Shown: positions 1 to 5,981, numbered from the stretch's first letter. The stretch: 6,015 nt of DNA from Alkanindiges sp. (GCA_030152125.1 JASLIR010000359.1:1-6015), one strand, 5' to 3'. The notes: generated by a model not told the origin, from the sequence alone. Numbers and translations: made by a program.

Positions 1-17
1 TTTAAGGAGCAAGACCC

Positions 18-761
18 ATGTGGGCTGTACTGGCACTGAGTGCTGTAGAAAGCATGTTCAACCGCTGGATTGATCTGGATGCCGCCACCCGCATGCAACT
101 GAATCAGTTACAGGGCAAAATGCTGCGTGTGGTGATAGACAGCCCGCAACTGTCCGTGGATGTGCTGTTTGACCAGGATGCCGTGCGCATTAGCCCTACC
201 GTGCTGGGGATGAATGAGCACAAACCCAGCCTGTTTGAGCAACGTCCCTACGACCCGGCCTATAGCATCCATAACGCAACCACCACGCTGAGTGTGGGCA
301 ATCTACTGGAACTGGCCAAACTGCTGCAAGCGGAAACTGGGGGCACCGGCAATATTAAACTGCAGGGCGACTTAAGCCTGCTGCAACAGTTACAACGCAT
401 TCTGGCACAAGCTGCGCCGGATCTTGCTGCGCAGTTAAGCCCATGGATTGGTGCTGTACCTGCCGGACAAATCCGCGATATTGTGCAGCAAGGGAGGCAA
501 AACGTCAGCCGTATTATTTCCGGCAGCGCCAGCCATGCGGCAGAGATCATCACTGAAGACAGCGACCTGCTGGCCGCACGCTGGCAAATGGATCAGTTTA
601 AGCGTGGCTCGCGTGAGCTGCGGCAGGATATTGAGCGCCTGCAGGCCAGATTAAAACAATTACAGCACAGCATTGACCGTAAAGAAGCCACTTCTTCTTC
701 CTCTTCCGCTGCCCCCTCTCCTGACCTGAGCAGTCAGATACAGGAACAGCAACAGCAGTAA
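18..761 (+). CDS. ubiJ: Ubiquinone biosynthesis accessory factor UbiJ (SCP2 domain)
   Basis: This 247-residue protein is probably UbiJ, a cytosolic lipid-binding accessory factor that, in the family, helps assemble the Ubi enzyme complex acting on hydrophobic coenzyme Q intermediates. Residues about 10-130 fit an SCP2/sterol-carrier-like fold, including the segment GNIKLQGDLSLLQ (111-123) typical of the end of that domain. Residues about 184-222 are charged and heptad-like, as in the C-terminal coiled coil of UbiJ. The tail from 225 is low complexity: five serines (226-230), a Pro/Ser stretch and four terminal glutamines. This makes it longer than the roughly 200-residue E. coli protein. The start is supported by AAGGAG at 4-9, eight bases before the ATG. 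ubiB follows 15 bp after the stop, which strongly supports the assignment. UbiJ sequences diverge quickly, so the call rests on architecture plus context. Confidence 0.88.
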   Translation: MWAVLALSAVESMFNRWIDLDAATRMQLNQLQGKMLRVVIDSPQLSVDVLFDQDAVRISPTVLGMNEHKPSLFEQRPYDPAYSIHNATTTLSVGNLLELAKLLQAETGGTGNIKLQGDLSLLQQLQRILAQAAPDLAAQLSPWIGAVPAGQIRDIVQQGRQNVSRIISGSASHAAEIITEDSDLLAARWQMDQFKRGSRELRQDIERLQARLKQLQHSIDRKEATSSSSSAAPSPDLSSQIQEQQQQ

Positions 762-776
762 AGGATTTTAATACCC

Positions 777-2396
777 ATGATTCCGCACTTTTCCCGACTG
801 CTTGAACTATGGCGCATCGCCGCGCATTACCGTCTGGACAACCTGTTGCCCGAGGACGAGCTGCCAGCCAAGGCTAGCTCTGCCCTGCAACTGATTAAAG
901 CGCATCCAGCTGCATGGGGCAGCAAGGCAGAAAAAGACCCGTTACGCTTAAAGCATGCGCTGGAAGACATGGGGCCTTTGTTTATCAAGCTGGGCCAGTT
1001 ATTGTCCACCCGCCGTGATTTGATTGCCCCGGAGCTGTTAAACCAGCTGGTTGAACTGCAGGACAAAGTCAATCCCTTTAATACCGATGTGGCCAAACAG
1101 CGGGTTGAAGCTGCTTTTAGCGCCAAGATAGACACCCTATTTGCCCGTTTTGATAATACACCACTGGCCGCCGCTTCCATTGCACAGGTACATACTGCCG
1201 CACTGCATGATGGCCGTGAGGTGATTGTTAAAGTTACCCGCCCGGATATCCGTCCACAAATTATCAAGGATTTTGAAATTCTGGCCTGGCTGGGCCAGTG
1301 GCTGGAAGCCCGTGTGGAAGCCGCCCGCGCCCTGCACCTGGTACAAATTATCGGGGATTACCGTCAGGTGATTCTTAATGAGCTGGACTTAGGGCTGGAA
1401 GCAGCCAATACCATGCAAATGCGGCATAATTTTATGGGCTCCAGCATGATGTATGTGCCGGAAGTCTATATGTCCAGCAAAGACGTGATGGTGGCAGAGC
1501 GTATTATCGGTGTGCCGGTGTCTGACCTTGCCACATTTGAGCGTTTGGGCATGGACCGTGCCAAACTGGGCGAACGGGGCTTAACCATTTTCTTTACCCA
1601 GGTATTCCGCGATAACTTTTTCCATGCCGACATGCACCCCGGCAATGTGTTTGTGGAAACCCTGAACCCGGAAAACCCGCGCTTTATTGCACTGGATTGT
1701 GCCATTGTTGGCGAGCTTTCCAAAAGCGACCAGATGACCATTGCCCGCATGTTGCTGGCGGTGATGCAAAGCAATTTTACCCAGATGATTCAGATCGTAC
1801 ATCAGGCCGGCTGGATTCCTTCCGGGACAGATCAGGCGGCACTGGCACGCGAAATGCGCCGGGCAGTGAGCCCGATGATCTCCAAGCCGATGGATCAGCT
1901 AGATTTTGCCGGTATTTTATTGCAGGTCATGGATATTGCCCGCCGTTTCCATCTGGAAATTCCGCCACAACTGATGCTACTGCTGAAAACACTGGTGCAT
2001 GTGGAAGGCTTGGGGCGTGACCTCTATCCGCAACTGGATATCTGGAAGCTGGCCAAGCCCATTCTGAGCGAATGGATAAAACAGAATATGAATCCGATAG
2101 GCAACCTGAAAGAGCTGGGGCAACAGATTCCCGACTTGCTGATGGGCGCCACGGATATTCCCGCGCTGATTATTGACAGCCTGCATGGCTTGCGTCAGCA
2201 GGGTGCCTGGCAGGACCGGCAATGGCGCGAACTACAACAGCTACGCATGGACATGCAGCAGTCACGCCGGCGCGACTGGCTGGCGGGTAGCAGCTTTCTG
2301 GGCTTACTGGTGCTTGCCGGCAACAGTCCCTTTCCGGTTGCTGTCATACTGGTCATTCTGGCAGGTATGATCGCGCTATGGCGAATATTGGCTTAA
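777..2396 (+). CDS. ubiB: Ubiquinone biosynthesis protein UbiB (ABC1/ADCK atypical kinase)
   Basis: UbiB belongs to the ABC1/ADCK/COQ8 protein-kinase-like family and is needed for coenzyme Q synthesis. It is thought to act as a membrane-associated ATPase that helps extract or organise lipid intermediates rather than as a classical kinase. The 539-residue length is close to the usual ~545. Visible motifs, in order: KxGQ (KLGQ, 71-74), the alanine-rich loop replacing the glycine loop (AAAS, 131-134), the strand lysine K152 in VIVKV, the family ExD motif (E202, D204), the catalytic-type HADMHPGN (283-290, D285 and N290), and the metal-binding DCA (D307) in place of DFG. Two hydrophobic helices at about 502-516 and 519-537 form the C-terminal membrane anchor. 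AAGGA at 761-765 overlaps the last base of the ubiJ stop and precedes the ATG by 11 bases, so the two genes are almost certainly cotranscribed. Confidence 0.97.
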   Translation: MIPHFSRLLELWRIAAHYRLDNLLPEDELPAKASSALQLIKAHPAAWGSKAEKDPLRLKHALEDMGPLFIKLGQLLSTRRDLIAPELLNQLVELQDKVNPFNTDVAKQRVEAAFSAKIDTLFARFDNTPLAAASIAQVHTAALHDGREVIVKVTRPDIRPQIIKDFEILAWLGQWLEARVEAARALHLVQIIGDYRQVILNELDLGLEAANTMQMRHNFMGSSMMYVPEVYMSSKDVMVAERIIGVPVSDLATFERLGMDRAKLGERGLTIFFTQVFRDNFFHADMHPGNVFVETLNPENPRFIALDCAIVGELSKSDQMTIARMLLAVMQSNFTQMIQIVHQAGWIPSGTDQAALAREMRRAVSPMISKPMDQLDFAGILLQVMDIARRFHLEIPPQLMLLLKTLVHVEGLGRDLYPQLDIWKLAKPILSEWIKQNMNPIGNLKELGQQIPDLLMGATDIPALIIDSLHGLRQQGAWQDRQWRELQQLRMDMQQSRRRDWLAGSSFLGLLVLAGNSPFPVAVILVILAGMIALWRILA

Positions 2397-2437
2397 CATG
2401 ATATATCTATGGTTTAGATATATTAAACACTGTTAAG
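2392..2437. promoter_or_regulatory. Nested AT-rich dyad between ubiB and the LysE-family gene
   Basis: Two inverted repeats are nested here. The inner pair is ATATATCTA (2401-2409) and TAGATATAT (2415-2423), a perfect 9-bp match around a 5-base centre. The outer pair is CTTAAC (2392-2397, overlapping the ubiB stop) and GTTAAG (2432-2437, ending two bases before the next ATG). Being AT-rich and lacking a T tract, it does not resemble an intrinsic terminator. An operator or a promoter with a -10-like TATATT (2419-2424) is more plausible. A TTAACA at 2393-2398 resembles a -35 box but lies 20 bases away, longer than ideal. The symmetry is seen directly; the function is inferred. Confidence 0.4.
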
Positions 2438-2439
2438 TA

Positions 2440-3039
2440 ATGCCTTTATCACTGGATACCCTGTTCGCCTTAAGCCTGTTTTCCATTGTCAGTTCGATCA
2501 CCCCCGGCCCCAATAACATTATGATATTGAGCTCCGGGGTTAATTTTGGCCTTAAGCGCAGCATGCCGCATATTCTGGGTATCTCCCTGGGCTTTTTTGT
2601 ACTATGTATGGCCTGCGGGATGGGCCTGGGGTCACTGCTACTGCAATTCCCGTACATTCATACAGGCTTAAAAATTATTGCAGCTCTCTATCTGCTTTAT
2701 CTGGCCTATAAAATTGCCAGCAGTAGAACCCTGTCGCAGGCTACGGAAAGCAGCCGGCCTTTTACCTTTATACAGGCAGCCATGTTCCAGTGGGTCAACC
2801 CCAAAGGCTGGATGATGGCAATTACCGCCATGATCATGTATACAATACCCGAACAACCGTTCTACAGTACGCTGTGGGTCAGCCTGGTTTTCGGGATGCT
2901 GTGCTTTCCCTGTATTTTAATCTGGTGCCTGTTTGGCACCCTGCTGCGCCAGTTCCTAAGCGATCCACAGCGTTTGAAATATTTTAATATCTGCATGGGT
3001 TTATTACTCATCACCTGTATTTACCCCATGCTCCGCTAA
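2440..3039 (+). CDS. LysE/RhtB-family amino-acid exporter
   Basis: A 199-residue integral membrane protein of the LysE/RhtB family, whose members export amino acids or their derivatives (lysine, homoserine/threonine, cysteine/O-acetylserine) in exchange for protons. The family signature TPGPNN is at 21-26 after the first hydrophobic helix (about 5-20). Further hydrophobic segments lie at about 43-68, 76-92, 123-136, 143-168 and 181-197. The conserved regions YLAYK (87-91) and QWVNPKGW (117-124) are both present. Length and helix layout are typical. The substrate cannot be assigned; TPGPNNI followed by a glycine-rich second helix also recalls the cysteine/O-acetylserine exporter EamB, but this is only a resemblance. 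An in-frame TAA at 2434-2436 makes the ATG at 2440 the first ATG in the frame. No good Shine-Dalgarno precedes it, so initiation may be weak or use a very short leader. It begins 43 bp after ubiB. Confidence 0.9.
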   Translation: MPLSLDTLFALSLFSIVSSITPGPNNIMILSSGVNFGLKRSMPHILGISLGFFVLCMACGMGLGSLLLQFPYIHTGLKIIAALYLLYLAYKIASSRTLSQATESSRPFTFIQAAMFQWVNPKGWMMAITAMIMYTIPEQPFYSTLWVSLVFGMLCFPCILIWCLFGTLLRQFLSDPQRLKYFNICMGLLLITCIYPMLR

Positions 3040-3049
3040 TACAGGTTTT
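3013..3049 (+). terminator. Possible weak terminator hairpin at the end of the LysE-family gene
   Basis: ACCTGTATT (3013-3021) and AATACAGGT (3038-3046) form a perfect 9-bp stem with a 16-base loop that spans the stop codon of the exporter gene, followed by only four Ts (3046-3049, the first within the stem). The large loop and short T tract make this a weak terminator at best. It could instead limit read-through or protect the mRNA 3' end between the exporter and the patatin gene. Confidence 0.35.
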
Positions 3050-3063
3050 GCTATGCCCGGTAT

Positions 3064-3069
3064 GAGAGG
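3064..3069 (+). promoter_or_regulatory. Ribosome binding site deciding the patatin-gene start
   Basis: GAGAGG sits five bases before the ATG at 3075. The frame also offers GTG at 3069, which overlaps this site and so could not use it, and ATG at 3099, which has no Shine-Dalgarno-like sequence in front. This favours 3075 as the start. Confidence 0.55.
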
Positions 3070-3074
3070 TGTGT

Positions 3075-4166
3075 ATGCCCCACTTTATCAAAAAGCCAAT
3101 GGCACTCAGAATTCAGGCTGGCACGGATGCTATTGCCCATATTCGCCAGTATGGCCTACAAGCCGCTGATATTGACATTATTCCCGGTGCTGCGGGTGGC
3201 CCCAAGGGCATTGGCCTGTGCGGACTGGATCAGGCCATTTTTGGCAGTTTTCTGGCACAGTCTCCCAAAAAGCGCACCTATATCGGCTCCTCCATTGGCA
3301 GTTGGCGCTTTGCTGCCATTGCAGCACATGGTGCCCAGCGTGGCCCGGAATTACTGGCACAGCTGTACAATAACATCGGCTTTTTTAAGGGCATGAAAGC
3401 GCGGGATGTCTCTGCCAGTTGCCAGTTGATGCTTAACCAGTTACTGGCGGGAAAAAGTCACAGCCTGCTTGACCACCCGGACATGCATCTGGTGGTAATG
3501 ATGGTCAAATGCAACCGGCTGCTGTCCAGCGATCGTCCTTTTCCGCTTGGCCTGGCCCTGACCGGTGTTTATGGGGGCAACCTGTTGTCCAGGCGTTCCC
3601 TCAGCCTGTTTATGCAACGCTGCTATGCTTACAGCCATGAGGCAGATAAACGACTGGCCAACATCACGGATTCAGCCGAGTTTGGTAGCCAGCACATCAA
3701 TATGACTGCCGATAACCTGATGGATATCCTGATGGCCTCTGCCTCCATTCCACTGGTGATGAATGGCGTGGCGGATATTCCCGCCGTGGGTAAAGGCATT
3801 TACCGCGATGGCGGGATGATCGACTACCATCTGGACTTACCATATAACAGTCAGGGACTGGTGCTATACCCGCATTTTAGTGACCGCATTACCCCCGGCT
3901 GGTTTGATAAATCGGTCAAATGGCGCCGCCCCAACCCGCTGAACCACCGCCGTACCGTACTCATTTCACCTTCAGCCGGCTATCTGGCCTCTTTGCCTTT
4001 AGGCAGGCTACCCGACCGCAAGGATTTTAATGCCTTTGTTGGCCGGGATGATGAGCGCAAGAAAATATGGGAATTTGCCATTGCCGAAAGCCAGCGCCTG
4101 GGTGATGAGTTTCTGGAACTGCTGCACCACGATAGCCTGATTGAACATATTGAACCCCTGCATTGA
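3075..4166 (+). CDS. Patatin-like phospholipase family protein
   Basis: A 363-residue protein with the layout of a patatin-type acyl hydrolase, which uses a Ser-Asp dyad to cleave acyl esters of phospholipids or other lipids. The glycine-rich oxyanion-hole segment GAAGGPKG is at 38-45. The nucleophile elbow GSSIG is at 71-75, giving S73 as the likely nucleophile. The second catalytic residue is D245 in YRDGG (243-247). No signal peptide or clear membrane helix is visible, so it is probably cytoplasmic or peripherally membrane-bound. The C-terminal third (about 260-363) is charged, with no recognised domain. The chosen start has a good Shine-Dalgarno; an internal ATG at 3099 would give a protein starting MALRIQAG and cannot be excluded. 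It lies 35 bp after the exporter gene, so the two could be cotranscribed. The substrate and cellular role are unknown. Confidence 0.88.
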   Translation: MPHFIKKPMALRIQAGTDAIAHIRQYGLQAADIDIIPGAAGGPKGIGLCGLDQAIFGSFLAQSPKKRTYIGSSIGSWRFAAIAAHGAQRGPELLAQLYNNIGFFKGMKARDVSASCQLMLNQLLAGKSHSLLDHPDMHLVVMMVKCNRLLSSDRPFPLGLALTGVYGGNLLSRRSLSLFMQRCYAYSHEADKRLANITDSAEFGSQHINMTADNLMDILMASASIPLVMNGVADIPAVGKGIYRDGGMIDYHLDLPYNSQGLVLYPHFSDRITPGWFDKSVKWRRPNPLNHRRTVLISPSAGYLASLPLGRLPDRKDFNAFVGRDDERKKIWEFAIAESQRLGDEFLELLHHDSLIEHIEPLH

Positions 4167-4184
4167 CTGGTCACTGCTAAAATT

Positions 4185-4215
4185 AAACGCGTTTTCGGGT
4201 AATTCGCGTTACAAT
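4185..4215 (+). promoter_or_regulatory. Probable hisIE promoter with CGCGTT repeats
   Basis: TACAAT (4210-4215) matches the -10 consensus at five of six positions and lies 35 bases before the hisIE ATG. The -35 region is poor. Upstream is the perfect palindrome AAACGCGTTT (4185-4194). Its CGCGTT half (4188-4193) recurs at 4205-4210, directly abutting the -10 box and exactly 17 bp further on, so AACGCG (4186-4191) also forms an inverted repeat with the second copy. A weak -35 plus repeats fits a promoter controlled by a binding protein, but this is inference. Confidence 0.45.
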
Positions 4216-4250
4216 ATTGCCTCTTTTAAAATCCTGTTGTGAGTAACGCC

Positions 4251-5048
4251 ATGAGTAGCTGGTTGGATGCGGTTAAATTTGATCAAGACGGACTAATTCC
4301 GGCCATTGCTCAAGACCATCATACCGGGCGCATTCTCATGGTGGCGTGGATGAACCGTGAAGCCCTGCAACTCACTGCTGAAAAAAAACGCGGCGTATAC
4401 TGGTCACGTTCGCGCAGCAAGCTGTGGCATAAAGGTGAAGAGTCCGGGCATTATCAGGATGTACACGAAATCCGCCTGGACTGTGATGGCGACGTGATTG
4501 TGCTGCAAATTACCCAGCATGGCGGTATTGCCTGTCACACTGGCCGCGAGTCCTGTTTTTACCGTGTATTGGGCAGCGATGGCTGGCAGGTGGTTGATGC
4601 CGTTAAAAAAGACCCTAACGCCATTTATGGCGAGCATGCCCATACCCACCCTGTTCCAGCGCCTTCACAGGCCGACATACAAACCGACCTACAAATCGAT
4701 ACACAGGAAAGTGTTGATGTACTGGCACATCTGGCCCAGGTGATGCAGCAGCGCAAACAGGCCTCCGGCGATACCTCTTATGTGGCCAGCCTGTACCAGA
4801 AAGGCATCAACAAGATTCTGGAAAAAGTAGGAGAAGAAAGCATTGAAACCATCATTGCCGCCAAGGACCTTGCCAAAGACAGCGACTCACAAACAGCCCG
4901 TGACGAACTGATTTATGAAACAGCCGACCTCTGGTTCCACAGTATTATCATGCTAGGTCACTTTGACCTGGTACCGCAGGCAGTGCTGGATGAACTGGCG
5001 CGCCGAGTTGGCTTATCAGGCCTGGTGGAAAAAGCGTCCCGCACTTAA
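4251..5048 (+). CDS. hisIE: Bifunctional phosphoribosyl-AMP cyclohydrolase / phosphoribosyl-ATP pyrophosphatase HisIE
   Basis: HisIE performs the second and third steps of histidine synthesis in the cytoplasm: the HisE part hydrolyses PR-ATP to PR-AMP, and the HisI part opens the adenine ring of PR-AMP. HisI occupies about 1-118, with the metal-binding DCDGD (77-81: D77, C78, D79, D81) and CHTGRESC (95-102), giving the zinc cysteines C78, C95 and C102. HisE occupies about 152-262, with EKVGEES (191-197) and [13 protein letters not shown] (218-230), which hold the acidic metal-binding residues. A linker of about 30 residues (120-150), rich in His, Pro and Gln, makes the protein (265 aa) longer than the ~203-residue enterobacterial HisIE. 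The frame can also open at GTG 4239, adding MSNA. I chose ATG 4251 because the protein then begins [10 protein letters not shown], as HisI proteins usually do, although neither start has a strong Shine-Dalgarno. Confidence 0.96.
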   Translation: MSSWLDAVKFDQDGLIPAIAQDHHTGRILMVAWMNREALQLTAEKKRGVYWSRSRSKLWHKGEESGHYQDVHEIRLDCDGDVIVLQITQHGGIACHTGRESCFYRVLGSDGWQVVDAVKKDPNAIYGEHAHTHPVPAPSQADIQTDLQIDTQESVDVLAHLAQVMQQRKQASGDTSYVASLYQKGINKILEKVGEESIETIIAAKDLAKDSDSQTARDELIYETADLWFHSIIMLGHFDLVPQAVLDELARRVGLSGLVEKASRT

Positions 5049-5056
5049 TAAAGTAC

Positions 5057-5090
5057 GCATTAACAGGAAGCCTGCTCTTCCTGTTAATGC
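5057..5090 (+). terminator. Strong 14-bp hairpin after hisIE, terminator-like but without a T tract
   Basis: GCATTAACAGGAAG (5057-5070) and CTTCCTGTTAATGC (5077-5090) pair perfectly over 14 bp around the 6-base loop CCTGCT, starting eight bases after the hisIE stop. The position suggests a transcript end for hisIE. However, the sequence after the stem (AGATGCGG) has no T run, so it is not a classical intrinsic terminator. It may instead be a 3' stabilising structure, a processing site or a protein-binding site. Confidence 0.5.
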
Positions 5091-5106
5091 AGATGCGGAC
5101 TAGCCA

Positions 5107-5116
5107 GCATTAACAG
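5107..5116 (+). repeat. Direct repeat of the hairpin arm (GCATTAACAG)
   Basis: GCATTAACAG here exactly repeats the first ten bases of the left hairpin arm (5057-5066). Both copies lead into CCTG, directly here and after an extra GAAG in the first copy. It can also pair with CTGTTAATGC (5081-5090), giving a 10-bp stem with a 16-base loop that competes with the upstream hairpin. Confidence 0.7.
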
Positions 5117-5198
5117 CCTGATGTCTCTATTCTGGCACACATCCTGCTTAAATTTTCGCCGGCTATACCCAATGCTGCGAAATGTTTACACAGCCTGA

Positions 5199-5227
5199 TT
5201 ACACTTTTCATATTTTTGCAGTATAAA
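5199..5227 (+). promoter_or_regulatory. Probable tatABC promoter
   Basis: TTACAC (5199-5204) and TATAAA (5222-5227) are separated by 17 bp, the ideal spacing. The -10 box matches consensus at five of six positions and the -35 box is weak. Transcription would start near 5234, giving a leader of about 40 bases. The -10 box overlaps the left arm of a dyad at 5216-5260, which could mean regulation by a DNA-binding protein. Confidence 0.5.
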
Positions 5228-5260
5228 GGGATTAGCTTAATCCCGCTTCATATACTGTAA
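5216..5260. promoter_or_regulatory. Compound inverted repeat over the tatA promoter and leader
   Basis: An inner perfect hairpin, GGGATTA (5228-5234) and TAATCCC (5238-5244) with a 3-base loop, is enclosed by outer arms TTGCAGTATA (5216-5225) and TATACTGTAA (5251-5260), which pair at ten positions with one G-T mismatch. The outer left arm includes most of the -10 box, and the right arm ends three bases before the tatA Shine-Dalgarno. It may be an operator, or a folded structure in read-through transcripts from hisIE. Confidence 0.5.
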
Positions 5261-5263
5261 TTT

Positions 5264-5269
5264 AGAGGA
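5264..5269 (+). promoter_or_regulatory. Ribosome binding site of tatA
   Basis: AGAGGA lies seven bases before the tatA ATG and is the strongest Shine-Dalgarno of the tat genes here. This fits TatA being made in large excess over TatB and TatC, whose genes have weak sites. Confidence 0.7.
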
Positions 5270-5276
5270 CACCCCG

Positions 5277-5510
5277 ATGGCAGGCTTATCGATTTGGCAC
5301 ATTTTACTGTTTGCCGTAGTACTGATTTTATTATTCGGTACCTCTAAACTGAAAAACCTGGGTAAAGACCTGGGTGGCGCGGTAAAAGACTTTAAAGATT
5401 CGGTAAAATCCGAAGATGACAAGGATCAGGCCAAGCTGGACCAGAACCGCACCATTGACGGTACTGCCAGCACCCCGCAAAACAAACCATCCAATCAAGA
5501 CAAAAGCTAA
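5277..5510 (+). CDS. tatA: Sec-independent protein translocase subunit TatA
   Basis: TatA is the abundant inner-membrane subunit that oligomerises to let folded twin-arginine substrates cross. The 77-residue protein has the standard layout: a short N-terminus, one membrane helix (about 5-20), the hinge FGTSKL (20-25) with F20 and G21, an amphipathic helix (about 22-44, containing [12 protein letters not shown]), then a charged, disordered tail rich in Asp, Lys and Gln. The start IWHILLF and the motif [20 protein letters not shown] distinguish it from TatB. It is the first gene of tatA-tatB-tatC, with a strong ribosome site and a probable promoter of its own. The tail is acidic to neutral and variable, as usual in the family. 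Confidence 0.96.
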   Translation: MAGLSIWHILLFAVVLILLFGTSKLKNLGKDLGGAVKDFKDSVKSEDDKDQAKLDQNRTIDGTASTPQNKPSNQDKS

Positions 5511-5525
5511 GAGTTATATTGATCC

Positions 5526-5981
5526 ATGTTAAACGTGGGCTTTAGCGAAATATTGTTGTTTGGCATTATTGCCCTGATTGTTTTAGGTCCTGAAAAACTG
5601 CCCCAGGCGATCCGCACCGCGGGTCGCTGGTATGCACAAATCCGCCGCATGATTAATAATGTGCAGCGCGATATCGAGCAGGAACTGCAGTTGGCGGAAA
5701 TGCGTGAGCAAATGCAGAAAGAGCTGGCACGCATTAAATCCATTGAACAGGAAATGCAAACCCAACTGGATCAGATGCAGGAAAACCTGGCCGATATCAA
5801 CCAGAGCATCCACCCGAACCTTGACGCCGCGCAGACAGACTCCACACCACAACATGCTGATAATCTGTTTAGACCAGTGCCAGACAGTTACCAGAATAAA
5901 CTGCTCCACCCTTTTCCGTCTGCATCCACAGACGCCCTGAGACGGCTGGCGGATAACTCCTTTGTGAACTTGCAGAAATGA
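5526..5981 (+). CDS. tatB: Sec-independent protein translocase subunit TatB
   Basis: TatB partners TatC in the twin-arginine signal-peptide receptor complex of the inner membrane. The 151-residue protein has a membrane helix at about 5-20 with the conserved glutamate E8, the hinge LGPEKLP (20-26, G21 and P22) typical of TatB, and a long amphipathic and coiled-coil stretch (about 27-95, rich in Glu and Gln). A polar C-terminal tail (96-151) carries no recognised motif. Segments such as RWYAQIRRMINNVQRDI (34-50) resemble the Moraxellaceae TatB proteins I recall. It starts 15 bp after tatA. Only a weak AAGAG (5509-5513) precedes the ATG, so translation is probably lower than for tatA. The last four bases form an ATGA overlap with tatC. 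Confidence 0.95.
   Translation: MLNVGFSEILLFGIIALIVLGPEKLPQAIRTAGRWYAQIRRMINNVQRDIEQELQLAEMREQMQKELARIKSIEQEMQTQLDQMQENLADINQSIHPNLDAAQTDSTPQHADNLFRPVPDSYQNKLLHPFPSASTDALRRLADNSFVNLQK

Larger units (their letters stand above)
5049..5276. other. Repeat-rich non-coding region between hisIE and tatA
   Basis: These 228 bp carry no credible gene on either strand. They hold a 14-bp hairpin and a shortened third copy of its arm (5057-5120), a further 10-base repeat ACAGCCTGAT (5113-5122 and 5190-5199), and a promoter-like segment with a compound dyad just before tatA (5199-5260). The middle part (about 5123-5189) shows nothing I recognise. Confidence 0.7.

Noticed and set aside
827..1267. Reverse-strand open frame (146 codons) inside ubiB
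   Set aside because: The sense strand encodes conserved UbiB motifs across this span; the antisense product is Ser/Cys-rich, as expected from the complement of a coding frame.
1697..2020. Forward open frame of 107 codons in another frame of ubiB
   Set aside because: It overlaps the conserved part of UbiB, and its product has no recognisable features.
2440..4166. A phage-defence system built on the patatin-like protein
   Set aside because: Patatin-like effectors occur in some defence systems such as CBASS, but there is no nucleotidyltransferase, sensor or accessory gene nearby, and the neighbours are housekeeping genes.
4239..4250. GTG start for hisIE adding four residues
   Set aside because: Possible, but it has no Shine-Dalgarno, and the ATG at 4251 gives the usual HisI N-terminus; kept as an alternative in the hisIE entry.
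5057..5116. CRISPR-like or mobile-element origin for the repeats after hisIE
   Set aside because: There are only two direct copies and one inverted copy, too short and irregularly spaced for a CRISPR array, and no transposase or target-site duplication is visible.
5049..5276. tRNA or other stable RNA gene in the hisIE-tatA gap
   Set aside because: No cloverleaf, CCA end or other recognisable RNA architecture was found; the hairpins alone do not make an RNA gene.
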